From Artemia franciscana (taxonomy: Eukaryota; Arthropoda; Branchiopoda; Anostraca; Artemiidae): 64,000 nucleotides of DNA. The stretch covers positions 49,154,971 through 49,218,970 of the forward strand of contig NC_088875.1 of the NCBI RefSeq assembly GCF_032884065.1, written 5' to 3'. Shown piece after piece: positions 10,611 to 24,341 of the stretch. Each line of letters opens with the position of its first letter. Positions within the stretch are counted from its first letter, which is position 1. A program made the position numbers and the translations under genes. The notes below the pieces were generated by a model. That model was not told where the DNA came from. It ran no database searches and saw only the letters and a list, made by a program, of their open reading frames with translations.

Positions 10611-13600
10611 AAATGTCTTGCATACGGACTTTTAAAGTCTATATAGCCATGATTTTTTATGTGTTTCAGACATGCGTGTAAGAATTTTTTCATGGTAGGG
10701 GTAGATAAATGCGGGTAAAAAAAGATTAAAAAACCGCAAAATAAGTAAATTGTATAAAAAAGGGAGAAAAATACTGAGAGCTCTTGCAGGCGGAATTCCC
10801 CACCGCCCCTTTGCAAACGTGCTGGAATTCTTCAGGTAAATGATGGTGCCATGACTTGATGTTTTTGCTCAGATGGTCGTCATTTAAATGGAAGTTCTCT
10901 TTTATGCTCCTAAATTCAATCTAGTTGTTTTTCATTTGTCCTTTCTGCAAAAATAATCTTCATAATGTCATATCTTCACACAAAGATACAATCAGTTCTA
11001 AATGTTTTATTCATAGGAACGGATTTTACCTCTAATACACTAGTTGAAAAAAAGAGACTAAAATGAACTTTCATCATGGTAAAGTATTTTTCCTTTTTTT
11101 GTGCCAACAATTCCTCTGAATTTGTCTTGAAATTATTTAGAGAGGGTTGTGTTTTTGTTTCGTCCCGTCTTTGAATAATAGATTTGGTAGAGGGTTGTAA
11201 CAGAATCCATCAAAATACGCGCAATCATGTTTTAAATAATATGTTTTGTGGTTGCAATGTGAGATGCTTTTCTTGTCTGTTTTCGTGAAGGTCTTTTAGA
11301 TTGAATCTGCGGCACTTCAAGGTGGTATGTTTGGTTGTGTAACCTGGACTGAATTGTCCTATTTTTAAACAAAATTATCATAAGTGCTTTTGGTTTTAGG
11401 GTACATAACGGTTTTTTTTTTATTCATGGTATACTTTTTGCCTAAACAGTTCATTTCTGGTGACGATTTATTAAATTATTACACTAAAGTGTACCTCACA
11501 GGCGCTTATGGAGGGTTAGATCCTTCGCTTTTCCCAAAACGTCACAAATTTCTACGATTTCCATATGTTTTCCCCCACATTTTTTTAATTTGCCGTTTTC
11601 CAGGGGTTTTAAGAACTTCTACCCCTCCAATCTTGCTTAAGTGTGTCGAGCAATTTATTGTTAATTTTTGTATAACTGCGGAAGGTCTAGGTATTACTAG
11701 GAAATATCTATTGGTGGGGGGTAAGATTGGGGTAAGAGTGAGGGATCTATTGGGGGTGATTAGGCTTGTAATTATAGTTTTATATATATTTTTACCGTTG
11801 AATTGTAAGGAATCAAGTGACATATGCCCATCTATATTCGCCTAGAGCAGGGACTCCTGTTTGTAAGGCTCCTGCTTGTACCTGACCCGGAGTTTTCCCT
11901 TAATGCCGCCTCTAATCTTTAGACATTTCTGGGAAGCAGGAGTGTCAATTATTGGATTTTATTCTCTTTATTTTGAAAAATACCTTTTTTGAGAGTTTTC
12001 ATTGAGAAATTGCTTTTTTGGTATTTTCATTGACAAATTTTAAAGTAAATCACCCCTTGTTTTTTTTTTAAATACACCCTCCCTACGTTTTGGTGAGTCG
12101 ACTTCATTTCAGAGACGCCCTTTGGAATAGACCAAGGTATCTATGATATCTCATAGGGTTTAGAAACTCGTAAATATGGTTACTAAGAATGAGGATATTT
12201 CACAAAAAGGCATCTTTTTCCCCCAGTCTAGACCCTCTTTAAGGAAATACTTGGCTTCAACAAGAGAAAAGAACCAACAAACCAAAATTGCTCTTGTTGT
12301 ATGCATTTATGGCACTGGAGATGTGACAAATAGATTTCATTTATAACGTAGACAATATGGCTCTGTTACATAATTGCTCCGCTTAAGAAAAACTTCTGAT
12401 TCGTAATTTTTAAGCCATTAAACTATTCCTGCTTCTCCTGCACTTTTCCAGTCATTGCAATGACTTCGTATTTTTATCTCTTTGAATTGACTAAAATGGT
12501 GACATTAAATGCTTCCTTTTGTTCGGCATTATGATCGATTTTGGGGTTTTCGGTTCGTCACGGACCCATACCCTGGATTCTATCTAACCCATGCTGATTT
12601 CATACCACCCGTGGGTGTGAATGCCTATTGTCCGTAAATTGCACCTTCATTAAGGGGTATGTCACTTAATAATAAAATTATAAAGGCAATTTTCTGCCTG
12701 AAACTTTAATGGGCAAATTTTTTTTTCTTGGACGGTGCATATGACTGTTTAATATCTATTAATTTTTCGCAATTTGAAACGCATTTTTATGAGGGAAGTA
12801 ATAAATATTAAGGAACTTTGCCCGACGGATATCAACATGCACGTTAAATATCATGTTTCATTTGGGGTTAACAATAGCCGAATACCGAAGCAAGCATAAT
12901 GTTGGTTGCTGTAAAAACGGTTCTGTTAATTAGTAGTTTGTTTATGCAGGGAAAACAATATAGAAGAAATAAGACATTTGAGAAGTTTCCTAAATAGTGT
13001 GTATTTCAACTTAGATGTAATAAACGCCACCTTAAATTTGCTTGTTGATTATTGGGTTTCTAACTCCCCATGTTTTGACTCCGAAAGGACTAAAAAAAAG
13101 AAAATACAGGCAAAATTGTTTTATTTTAACACAAATAATTTACTTCTTCTTAAAAAAATCTAGATAGATAATATTCTAACTTCTGAGTCTGGAAATGCAA
13201 ACAGCGAATTTTGTATTATTTTTCTTTGTCATCATTACTTAAGGTTAAATTTAAAATAACTTCAGAAAAATAAGACAATATTTCGTATAGATACAATATA
13301 TCTTAAAAATAAGATACAATATATAAGAAAAATAAGATACAAGATTTATTGACTGCAGAACCAAGTTGGGTTCAAATTTGACGAAAATACTGATGACCAT
13401 GGAGAAGTTTGTTGCTTTCAATGACATTTTGTCCGTGACAGTTGGCTTTTTAATGAAAATGTTTTCTATTAAGAATAATTATAGTATTACCATTTTTAGT
13501 AAAAGAACAGTCATGTCTGCCCACAGGTCCGAACCTTAGGGGGAGGCGGGTATAAGAAGCTTTTTCCAAGGTAAGAGGGTCAAAACACGATAGACCACAT

Positions 13601-14025
13601 TTTAGCCTACTTATGTTTAGATTCTTCTAGCGCGTGTCATTTGGAAAGTTTTTTGGGTGATGTTGATTTTTTAGGGAAAATGCTGTAGGCTATTGTGTTT
13701 TAGATTTCAGTATTGGAAAGGATTACCCAATAGTTCGTAGCTTGTGCCTGTGTTGGCTATGAAACTGGAAATCGGATTAACTATAAATGGACCAAATTAG
13801 GTTTCATAGAATGGGGGATCTTTTGAGGATCTAGATATCTCCTAATTTATTTTAGAAAACTGTTTTACTTTTTTTGACGGTTTACCTTTCATTTCTTTTT
13901 GCTTTGATTTTTTTTTTGTATGTGTCTGTATGTCTGACCACTTCAAAAAAAAAAAAAATGAATCTTTTTCTCAGGTCTTATTTTTTACTGAAGGCTTTTA
14001 CTTATATGTTTAATTCCTTTTAAAA

Positions 14026-15306
14026 GGAATTAAATAAAAAAAACAAGGTTTTTTAACTGAAAGTAAGGAGCGACATTAAAACTTAAAACATACAGAAATT
14101 ACTTCGTATATGAAAGAGGCTACTTCCTCATCAACGCCCCGCTCTTTAAATTCTTCTTTTTAAAACAGTAAAAACTTTAGCGTAAAGAGCGGGGCGTTGA
14201 TGAGGAAGCAGCCTCTTTCATATACGAAGTAATTTCTGTGCGTTTTAAGTTTTAATGTCGCTCCTTACTTTCAGTTAAAAAACTTGTTTTTTATTTAATT
14301 TCTGAACGTTTTTGAATCAATGCATGTTTTGATTTTGGCTTCAAAACGAAATTTGCATTTTTTTTTTTTTTTTGGCTAAATGGCTTTCTCATAATTTTGA
14401 TCGAATGATTTTGAGAAAAAAAAAGCGGGGGACGAAGCCTAGTTGCCCTCCGATTTTTTGGTTAATTAAAAAGGCAACTAGAACTTTTAATTTTTTACGA
14501 ATCTTTTTATTGGTAAAAGATTTACGTAACTTATAAATTAGCTTACGTAAAGAACTTTTGTATTCTCATGTTTTTATTACATATATGAGGGGATTCGCCC
14601 CATCGTCAGTACCTCGCTCTTTACACTAAAGCTTAAATTTTATCCCAATTCATTAAGAATGACCCCTGAATCACAAAAACCGTCGAATAAATAGTTGAAA
14701 TTACTAAAAATACTTTAGCGTAAAGAGCGAGGTATTAGAAGGAGGTGAGCCCCTCATATGGGTAATAATTTCTGTTTGTTTTAAGTTTTATTGCTGTTCC
14801 TTACTTCCAGCTGAAAAAGCTTTTTCACATTTATTTTTTAATTGTTTTTTTTTTTAAATAATGCTAGTAAATCCTGCTCTCCCTTCATGGAAATTTTCTT
14901 CTCCCATGACAAATTCTCGATGGAAAGTTCCCCCAGCGTATCCCCCTCTTCTCAACCCCTCCCTCAACCAAAAAAATCCTCCTGAAAACGCCTGTATACT
15001 TCCCAATAACCATTACTATATGTAAGCACAGGTCAAAGTTTGTAACTTGTTGCCCCTCCCACGGGGACTGTGGGGGAGTAAGTCGTCCCCAAAGACATAG
15101 TTATAAAGTTTTTCGACTACGCTGAATAAAATGGCTATCTCAGAATTTTGATCCGTTGACTTTGGGAAAATAATTAGCGTGGGAGGGGGCCTAGGTGCCC
15201 TCCAATATTTTTGGTCACTTAAAAAGGGCACTAGAACTTTTCATTTCCGTTAGAATGAGCCCTCTTGCAACATTCTAGGACAACTGGGTCGATACGATCA
15301 CCCCTG

Positions 15307-15350
<44 letters not shown>

Positions 15351-15708
15351 ACGCATCCGTGATCTGCCTTCTGGCAAAAAATGCAAAATTCCACATTTTT
15401 GTAGATAGGAGCTCAAAACTTCTACAGTAGGGTTCTCTGATACGCTGAATCTGATGGTGTGATTTTCGTTAAGATTCTTTGACTTTTAGGGGGTGTTTCC
15501 CCCTATTTTCTAAAATAACGCAAATTTTCTTAGGCTCGTAACTTTTGATGGGTAAGACTAAACTTGATGAAACTTATATATTTAAAACCAGCATTAAAAT
15601 GCGATTCTTTTGATGTAGCTATTGGTATCACAATTCCATTTTTTAGAGTTTTGGTTACTATTAAGCCGGGTCGCTCCTTACTACAGTTCGTTACCACGAA
15701 CTGTTTGA
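14026..15708 (-). repeat. Palindrome-family element, copy C (1.7 kb)
   Basis: Reverse orientation. The palindrome end is ACAGTTCG-TTACCA-CGAACTGT at 15683-15704 and the distal end is a long hairpin. Between them are a second smaller inverted pair (14612-14630 with 14709-14730, sharing the GCTCTTTACACTAAAGC / CTTTAGCGTAAAGAGCGAGG motif) and an A tract expanded to 43 bases at 15307-15349. No protein domain is seen. Together with D and G it defines the family's layout. Confidence 0.85.
14029..14301. repeat. Long hairpin at the distal end of copy C
   Basis: The two arms are about 115 bases each. The first runs from AATTAAATAAAAAAAACAAGG to CCCCGCTCTTTA and the second from TAAAGAGCGGGG to TTTATTTAATT. 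They pair almost completely around a loop of about 35 bases. Each arm carries TAAGGAGCGACATTAAAACTT or its complement. Confidence 0.9.
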
Positions 15709-15829
15709 CTAGATACCTTTTCAGAATACTTGACCTGTCGGAGAACGTATGCGTCTTTTAGATCCATTTGACTCAGTGGAACCATGTTTATGTTCTATTA
15801 AATTAAATTTGGCCTTCGACGCTTATTAC

Positions 15830-15960
15830 CATTGCTAATACTAAACTACTGCTACTAATAACTTACTGCAACATCAAGCCGCCTGAGGCCAACGTATCTG
15901 TATACACTTCTCCTCCGCCCACTGCTAATTATGTATGGAAATTAGGATATACCCGCCATT
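15830..15960 (-). repeat. LINE 3'-end fragment (reverse)
   Basis: CTACTGCTACTAATAACTTA and CAAGCCGCCTGAGGCCAACG match, in reverse complement, the bases after the reverse-transcriptase relic at 59760-59820 (CCTCAGGCGGCTTGGTGCTG ... TTATTAGTAGTGGTAGT). A third relative lies near 37316. It is a 3' untranslated remnant of the same retrotransposon family. Confidence 0.55.
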
Positions 15961-16762
15961 TGATGTTTTAAGCCGGGACAACTCACTCTACACTGGTGTT
16001 CAACAGCCCCCATTGTATCACCTTTATGAGAATATTAGAATCATCATAACTGGTAATGTAGAATTACAATAGCTGATTCAGCTGAGCTTATATGAGTGCC
16101 TCACGCGGCTTATACCAATATGGAAAAAGAAAAGGTGTAAGTTCTATTCCAGAAATTGCGAATATTACAATGTCACTTGTTGTGCTTTATAAGATGACAA
16201 TATAACAATTTTTAATTTTTACCCACACGTATGAAAAAGATGTATAATGTAGTAAAACATTAAGAAGGAAGAAAAAAAAAAAGAATCACACAAAAAAACG
16301 CTAATAAAATAACCGGATCAGATCATTATAAGATCATGAGTGCAAATACGCCGTTTGTGACAGCCTGTAGTCGCTGTAGTGTTGATCAATCAACCTTTCA
16401 TTAATATTCGTCAGGTGAAGCTTTTTAAACTATTGCTGCAGCCTAGTATTATTGCCTTGTTTCCCCATGAGACGCTAAATGGCAATTATATTTCTTGTCT
16501 ATTTGTTTACGGGTTATCCTTCTATGTGCTACAAATCCCACAGTAAACAAAATAGGGTATAGTATTCATTCATCTACCAACCCACCAATGGGAATCCTTT
16601 CATTCCCTTTTCTCGGTTCCTTGTAAGTACAATTACCACTTGATTTATTTTCTCTGCGAAGAATCAGATTCGGTTCTCAGAATTTGCCCTAGTCTAAGAC
16701 CTCGCAATTTATATACAATTACTTGCAATACTAATGTAAGCTGTGCATAGCTTGCTATCTTT

Positions 16763-17214
16763 GTAGTGATTATTGAAATCTGATGATGTGACTAATCAAA
16801 ACAAGAAACCAGGTATATGCACAAGGGGCCTTCGGGTTCCCTCAAAATCCAGTATTCCTTCATATATTTAGTACAGTTCGTCCACTTTTGATTATATACA
16901 ATCTCAACCCTCCCCCCCCACCGCCCGAATAACTTACTAATTATGTATCTGAATGAAGATATTGCAGCCACGAATATTAATTATAGTGATTATTGAAATC
17001 TGGCGACATGAGTAATAAAAACAAATAAAGCAAGTGCATCTTGATGTGTTTACAGGGGGGGGGGGTATTTGGGCCCCATCCCCTATATTTTCAGTTTTCC
17101 CTCGTGTTTGTATAATTGGGCTGGTCTTGATTATTGGTAAACCTCCCCCCCCCAAACAAAAGAAGAAGAAAACCCTGATTATGAACCTGAATGAAGATAA
17201 TGCAGCTATAAATA
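16763..17214. repeat. Two diverged tandem units of about 220 bp
   Basis: GTGATTATTGAAATCTG occurs at 16765 and 16986. CTGAATGAAGATATTGCAGC (16950) has the partner CTGAATGAAGATAATGCAGC (17189). The units also share C- or G-rich tracts between these points. No coding potential is seen. Confidence 0.55.
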
Positions 17215-17833
17215 CCTGTCTAAACCAGGACCTTCTGTCAGGCAGCACCAAAAATTCATACCCGGTAAATATCAAGAGCATGGTACACAATATGTGGCGG
17301 TTGCACTCAACTTAGTTTTTTTTTTTTTTTAACATATATATGCTTCTTCATCCGTGTCCATTGTGAATTGATTAAGATACTGCGCAAATCCTTAATAGAC
17401 ATATTTTGAAATCGAAGCAAAGGCAAAAGATGATATTTATACAAGTCCGTCACAGATTCATCTCAAAACCAATTTCACGTAATAATCTTCTCGTTAACAT
17501 ACATTTTAACTATTCACATTAAATTTTATCGTTTTGAAGGTTGTGTAATTTTTAATAACTTGTTAAGTTGTAATTTGTTAAGTTGCGTAATTGGTGATAT
17601 TTCTTGTTTTCATTTAACAGCGTCAAATTTTGCGAGAATTCTAACTGAGTAAACTGGTCTTTTTTCAAAACATTTGGAAATAACCCACCGGTCACGTAGA
17701 CTTCTGCAGAAAGTATGAGCGTAGTTGTGTAGGAAATACATTGCTGTGTATAGAGTAGTCATCAAACAAGCGTACATCTCATTCATTTGCTGTTCATGTA
17801 CTGTATAGTTCTGCTTCACCCTATGTTATATAG

Positions 17834-18402
17834 GTTTATACAGTGTTTGCGGTCTACGCACCCACAAGGGTCAGCTCTGAACAAGCAATAGATACGTTTT
17901 ACGCCGAACTCAACGAAGCTGTAAAAAAGACCCCCAAACGTGACCTCCTCATTATCGGTGGCGACCTCAACGCACACGTCGGCAGCAGACAGGCAAACGG
18001 CGACAGGAGCCTTGGAATTCACGGGTACGGCGAAAGATGCGAACGAGGAACCAGATTGGTCCAATTCGCCCAAGCGAACAACCTCGTAATAGCAAACACC
18101 CTTTTCAGACACAAGCCCTCACACGTCATAACCTGGAGATCCAGAGATGGAAGGACATCTTCCCAGCTGGACTACCTACTCGTGTCGTCACGTTGGAGAA
18201 GCTCGATCCAGAACTGCAGAGCCTACAGAGGACCTGACACAGGTTCCAAGGGCGGGTCGGATCATACCTTGGTCAAAATGTCTGTGAAGATCAGGCTAGT
18301 GGCTCGTAAACGGAAGGAACCCCCAAAAAGATTTGACGTTGCCCGTCTTAAGGACCCGACAGTAGTAGAACAATTCCGTGTTCAACTTTCAAATCGTTTC
18401 TT
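17834..18402 (+). pseudogene. Non-LTR retrotransposon endonuclease fragment (RTE-like)
   Basis: An open frame of about 190 codons has the hallmarks of the APE-type endonuclease of non-LTR elements. These are VYAPT near the start, the catalytic LLIIGGDLNAHVG, NTLF...HVITWRSRDGRTSSQLDYLL, and the terminal SDHTLVKMSV. In this fold the Asp/Asn of GDLNA, the Asp of LDYLL and the Asp/His of SDH are active-site residues, and all are present. The N-terminal part of the domain and the whole reverse transcriptase are missing. A stop (TAG) directly precedes 17834 and unrelated sequence follows 18402. The GC content is far above the surrounding intron. It is probably a recent but truncated insertion with no complete ORF. 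Confidence 0.85.
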
Positions 18403-18565
18403 GAAAGTTATATCATCATTATATAGATGAGCCTGAATGCTTTCATGTTCTTGGAAGGGTGTAGATTCTAGAGCATTCCAAGTAATAGTCTCAGAGACTA
18501 TTCTCTCCTCCATGGAAATGCTTGGTTTTAAAGACCACTTTGTATTTTTCAGACATGTTGGAATC

Positions 18566-18761
18566 AGGTATATTTTAATTAAATATAATATAGAGGTGGT
18601 TAAGTTAGGTATTTAATATAACGCGTTCTGGGCGGCCTGCTTTTCATAATCATCTGTTATAGTTTCCATAGTTTTGTTGCTAAAGTATTATATTTTTATC
18701 ATATTTTGATATATTTCATTGGTTTCTATAACCAATAGGCTTCTTTGGTTTGGTCGCTATA
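18566..18761. mobile_element. Inverted-repeat transposon, copy M3 (truncated)
   Basis: GGTATTTAATATAACGCG, TTCTGGGCGGCCTGCTTTTC and the AAAGTATTATATTTTTATCA block match M1 and M2. The left terminus is missing and the right one is degraded. Direct repeats ACATGTTGGAATC (18553) and ACATGTTAGAATC (18762) flank it. Confidence 0.65.
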
Positions 18762-19490
18762 ACATGTTAGAATCCTAGGTTTAAACTGGTTGATCTACTA
18801 GTTAAATAGTTTTGGGCTATCTACCCTCACCCGCATTTCAAACTGCCTAAAAAGTCAAGTATTTGGCTGTCTAGGGTAGGCGAATCTACTGCTTAAAAGA
18901 CATATACTAGGCCTAACCTTATAATTTTACCAGACGCTTGATAGTGTTGGCGATTTCTTTTTGGTACTATTGCGAGTTTCCACTCTTATTAGTTGTCGAT
19001 GCTCTTTGATGGGGTTAGTAAGTCAGTCAGTCACAAAACATGGAAATAAAGTTCTACCATCAAAATCCCTAAGCTTTATCAAGTTTAATTTCAAAAACTT
19101 AAATTAAAACATTGTGTAGCTTAACTAAAAATGTTCTTTGTTCGGCTCTTAAATGTCGCATTAAACACAACATCACCGGACATCTAGCATTTACACGAGG
19201 GGATACTAAATTTTCCCCTTGACTTCTACTTCTTGGAAACTCATTTCTAAGATCTGAAATTCTTTGTCTTGATGCATGTTTGTTTATTTATATTTTCACG
19301 CGGATGATTGAATAGATGGAGCGCAAAACCTTCATCTGGGCCTTTATGATAAGGTTCACCGTGGGGGAGGGGTACTCTTTGCCTGCTTCTCCCTTCCAAA
19401 AATGTCTGGAAAATGACCTAAGACATTTTCCCTACACTGCCATTCCTGCTTCCGATGCCTCTTTTGGATGCCAAAAGAGGTACGATATTC

Positions 19491-19590
<100 letters not shown>

Positions 19591-19745
19591 TAGCTTCTAC
19601 CTAAAATTATGGATTAATGCTAATAGAAGACAAAATAATTTTGGCTATCAAATACTACTTTTTGAAAGCCAATTTTACCAAAAACATGCTAAAATGTCAT
19701 TTAATAAAAGGTTAATGATAGTCCCTGTGAACTACTCGATAGTTG

Positions 19746-21491
19746 TCAAACAGTTCGTGGTAACGAACTGTAGTAAGGAGCGACCCGGCTCAATAGTAAA
19801 CGAAACTCTAAAAAACGGAATTTCAATGCTAAAAGATATATCAAAAGAATCAGATTTTTATGCTGATTTTAAATACATAAGTTTCATAAAATTTAGTCTT
19901 TCTCATCAGAAGTTACGAGCCTGAGAAAATTTGCCTTATTTTATAAAATAGGGGGTAACACCCCCTAAAAGTCATAGGATCTTAACGAAAATCGCACCAT
20001 CGGATTCAGCGTATCAGAGAACCCTATAGAAAAAATTTCAAGGTCCAATCTACAAAAATGTGGAATTTCGTATTTTTTGCCAGAAGACAAATCACGGGTG
20101 CGTGTTTATTTGTTTTTTTTTTGTTTTTTTTCCCCAGGGGTCATCGTATCGACCAAGTGGTCCTAGAATGTCGCAAGAGGGCTCATTCTAACGGAAATGA
20201 AAAGTTCTAGTGCCCTTTTTAAGTGACCAAAAAAATTGGAGGGCACCTAGGCCCCCTCCCACGCTCATTTTTTTACGAAAGTCAACGGATCAAAATTTTG
20301 AGATAGCCATTTTGTTCCGCATAGTCTAAAACCATAATAACTATGTCTTTGGGGATGACATACCCCCCACAGTCCCTGGGAGAGGGGCTGCAAGTTACAA
20401 ACTTTGGCCAATGTTTACATACAGTAATGGTTACTGGGAAGTGTACCGACGTTATCAGGGGGATTTTTTTGGTTTGGGTGTGGGGTTCAGGGGAGGGGGC
20501 TATATGGGAGGATCTTTTCTTGGAGGAATATTTCATGGGGGAAGAGAAATTCAATCAAAAGGGCGCAGGACTTTCTAGCATTACTATAAAAAAACAAACA
20601 ATGAAAATATAAACATGAAGAAGTTTTTTCAATTGAAAGTAACGAGAAGCATCAAAACTTAAAACGAACAGAGATTATTACGCATATGAGGGGTTCTAAA
20701 AATACTTTAGCATAAAGAGCGAGGTATTTAGGAGGAGATAAATACTTCACTCTTTATGCTAAAAATTTTTTAAGTAATTTCAACTATTTATTCTACGGCC
20801 TTTCTGATTCAGGGGTCATTCTTAAAGAATTGGGACAAAACAAGATTTAGTGTGAAGAGCGAGGTATTAACGAGGGGACCAACCCCCTCATATATATAAT
20901 CAAAAATATAAGAATATAAAAGTTTGTTACGTAAGTTAATTCTTAAGTTGCGTATTTTTTTTACTAATAAAAACGTTCGTTAAAAATTAAAAGATCTAGT
21001 TGCCTTTTTAAGTAACCGAAAAATTGGAGGACAACTAGGCCTCCTTCCCCACCCCTTATTTCTCAAAATCGTCTGATCAAAACTAAGAGAAAGCCATTTA
21101 GCCAAAAAAAGAATTAATATGCAAATTTCATTTTAATAATTTATGTACGAAGAGCCAAAATCAGACATGCCATAATTCAAAAACTTTCAGAAATTAAATA
21201 AAAAAAAACAAGTTTTTTGAAATGAAAGTAAGGAGCGACATTAAAATTTAAAACGAACAGAAATTACTCCTTATATGAAAGGGATTTTTCCTCCTCGACG
21301 CCCCGCTCCTTGCGCTAAAGTTTGATTCTTTCTCGCAACTCTACTTTTTAAAACAATGACAAACTTTAGCGCAAGGAGCGGGGCATCGAGGAGGAAAAAC
21401 CCCTTTCATATAAGGAGTAATTTCTGTTCGTTTTAAGTTTTAATGTCGCTCCTTACTTTCATTTCAAAAAACTTGTTTTTTTTTATTTAAT
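19746..21491 (+). repeat. Palindrome-family element, copy D (1.75 kb)
   Basis: Forward orientation and the best-preserved copy. It starts TCAAACAG plus the palindrome (19750-19771), continues through the shared blocks CATCGGATTCAGCGTATCAG, GGTGCGTGTTTATTTG, GAGGGCACCTAGGCCCCCTC and the small inverted pair at 20701-20770, and ends in the long hairpin. All long frames inside are interrupted or repetitive. Confidence 0.87.
21193..21490. repeat. Long hairpin at the distal end of copy D
   Basis: The arms are about 140 bases and nearly perfect. They run from ATTAAATAAAAAAAAACAAG through CTCCTTGCGCTAAAG, with the second arm mirroring this from CTTTAGCGCAAGGAG to TTTTATTTAAT. The arm sequence differs from copy C at several positions, and both arms of D carry the same changes. 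Confidence 0.9.
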
Positions 21492-21720
21492 CACGTTAAG
21501 AACGAAACTAGCTGTGTATATTCTTGAGGGACATTCCTCTCTTGTTTATGGGATTTAATCCGTTTCAACGTTTCTTCAGAAACGAAGAATATTGAATTTA
21601 TGTGTAATGTTCATGCTATGTTTTTCGATCCATGGCCCATATGAATGTTGGGTTTTACATTTACTATAATATGTCGACGAGCCCTACAAACATCTAGGGA
21701 AAATAGTTTGTAACAGAATT

Positions 21721-21839
<119 letters not shown>

Positions 21840-22061
21840 GTTACCGGGAATTTCTGAAATCTGGCTAATGTCGATATTCACCCGTGAATGTCCGAGTTTC
21901 CTTTTTCTATGCTTGGATTTAATTAGCTTAGCGAGTCAGCTTTTTCAGTCTTACGTAAGCTATGATGGTAAAAGTATGCTAGTATGCTAGCATAAAGGTA
22001 TGCTAGTTTTGGTTAATTTTGGTCATAAATATCGGAAATGAGTTAGAAAACCCAAACTAAC

Positions 22062-22371
<310 letters not shown>

Positions 22372-22403
22372 TTATAGCAACTAATTTTATGAATCTTTTC
22401 CAG

Positions 22404-22547
22404 GGATTTAACCAACAATGAGCTGACCCGTATAGAGCGGGGGAATTTAGCTCACTTGTCTAGGTTAGAAAGTCTACACCTGAATGGCAACAAAATTAAT
22501 TTTATTCGTGAGGGAGCTTTTGCCAACCTTGGAGCCTTGAAAATTCT
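22404..22547 (+). CDS. LRIG: LRIG exon: two leucine-rich repeats (window residues 48-96)
   Basis: Acceptor TTTTCCAG, donor GTGAGT. It is 144 bases long and has the same phase at both ends as the preceding exon, so the reading frame continues (CT + G gives Leu). It encodes LRRs [18 protein letters not shown] and [18 protein letters not shown], both 24 residues. The wording corresponds to the LRIG repeats that follow the HELxLSxNNLTRL segment. Exon length equals two repeats exactly, consistent with evolution by exon duplication. Confidence 0.95.
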
Positions 22548-24130
22548 GTGAGTTCATTTTTCTTATTTAACTGAGATTTTTTTTTAATATATAGTTCGGA
22601 GATACCGTAGGCTCGCTATAATTTTATTTATTTATTTTTTTTTAAATATTGATCTTTCTGTATAACAACTGTAACCAAATACTTTATGTCGGGGATCCTA
22701 ATAACCCATCGCCGCCATAACATGCAGGCCATTGCAAAGCCAAACACCAACTACAAAGGAACTATCAGATTTGGCACCAATGATAATCGCTTGCACCAAC
22801 TCATGATGCCCCTTCTCTTTCTGTACCACTACTTTTCTTGGTGGCAAAACGGTAACTAAATAAAATTAGTTTATTTTGAAACTACTATAAATAAATATCA
22901 CAACAACGCCAAGGGAAGGCAACAAAGTGCCTGATGAAAGGTAGCCCTTTCACTCTCAATGATTTATTCATTTATTTAAAAAAAAATATCCTGTTTGTCA
23001 ACATAAATAAAAAATCTTGACTAATAAGGTATATTTTCTTCATTAAAAACTACTTTTTTAGTTTATTTTAAAACTGACCAATGTGCTCAGCTCCCTGAAT
23101 GCTAGCTGGAATAATTTTAAATAAGACAATTCAAAATTAAAACAGGCAAAATTCTTTGCTCAGAGCTCGCTCTGAATAAATAGAGGAGGAAACACCTTGA
23201 TAAGAGGGTTTGAAAAATGATTTGTTCTTCGCTGCACATCGATATTAGACTGTCTATTGAATCTTTTAAGCCAGGTTTGACAGAGGCATAAAACCTCGTA
23301 ATTAAGCGGCATAAATCACTAGTGGCACATTATTTTTACTAGCTTGATAATTATCTGCTATGATATGCACAAGAGCTGGTGGCCTCCCTGCAGAAAACGA
23401 CTAAGGTTGCTGCCGTGTTGGGGAGTCTTTCCGCTCAAACCTCAACTGCTCTCCGCTAGCGTATTCTCACATCTGTTTCGCACAGTTTCGAATTTTTTAT
23501 TAACTGTTCATGATATTGCTGTAGTTATTTACTTAATATCATTTTCCACATTATACTCTTTTTATTGTGGTCTGATATTATGTAAATATTAAAGTACAGA
23601 ATATGTAAATAAGAAGATATAGAATACTTGAATGCTTAACTATAAATATCTAGATATGTAGGTTGAAGAGTTGGTGACTCTGCCTGCAGAGTATAGTTTC
23701 TGTCTTAAGGAATCATTTTTCGCTCTTAAGGATTATGTCCAACTTTTATGAATGTCAATATCAAGTCATTTACTTTTACTTAACATGTAGAATAGCTCTT
23801 TGTCCTATCTTTTGTTTGGGATAGCTTCCTAGTCAGCTCAATTAAGACTGATGTAAACCAATAACTGATATATCGAGTCTGACTCCACTGTAAAATTGTA
23901 AGGTTTTCACCATTTTTCTATTATCTCGTCAATTGTTCACGTATTTGCCTTTTTTTTTAAGGAGTTCTACTCTTTCTTTATGCCCCTGTAGTTTCATATT
24001 TAGAAACAAATATATCTTTCTCGGTCTCGACTGTTTTTACTTATGCTTTGACTGAAAATTTTATTTTCTATTTTTTTTTGCCCGTTTTACCATTGTTATT
24101 TTACTTCTATTACTTTTTTCTTATTTATAG
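22548..24130 (+). other. LRIG intron, 1.6 kb
   Basis: Donor GTGAGT, acceptor TTATAG. A GC-richer stretch at about 22665-22860 keeps frames open on both strands for some 55 codons, and I recognise no protein in it. The remainder is AT-rich without identifiable elements. Confidence 0.85.
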
Positions 24131-24341
24131 AGAGCTTGGAAGAAATCAGATCTCTTGGATAATTGAAGACACAAATAGTATATTCTTTGGTTTAAACTAT
24201 TTGACAAAACTGGGCTTAGCCGATAATCAAATTAAGTCGATTGCTCGTCGAGCTTTCGCTGGTTTGGATTCACTTCAAGTCCTTGATTTATCTGCTAATC
24301 CCATCACAACTCTGGAGGATAACCCCTTTGCTGAAATAAGG
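24131..24341 (+). CDS. LRIG: LRIG exon: last leucine-rich repeats (window residues 96-166)
   Basis: Acceptor ATTTATAG, donor GTAAGC. It is 211 bases long, entering in phase 2 and leaving in phase 0. It encodes a 27-residue LRR with the insertion typical of this position in LRIG (GRNQISWIIEDTNSIFFGL), a regular LRR (GLADNQIKSIARRAFAGL), and a last one (DLSANPITTLEDNPFAEIR). Vertebrate LRIGs have the same longer repeat with an EDT motif and a following SxAKRAF-type repeat, which is strong evidence for family assignment. Confidence 0.96.

Noticed and set aside
11384..11845. 153-codon open frame with an apparent membrane segment
   Set aside because: It starts at a non-ATG codon inside T-rich sequence and matches nothing I recognise. 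The apparent membrane span is what any T-rich stretch encodes.
21193..21490. CRISPR-like or terminator-like hairpin
   Set aside because: The window is clearly eukaryotic, and the hairpin belongs to a dispersed repeat family seen at several other places.
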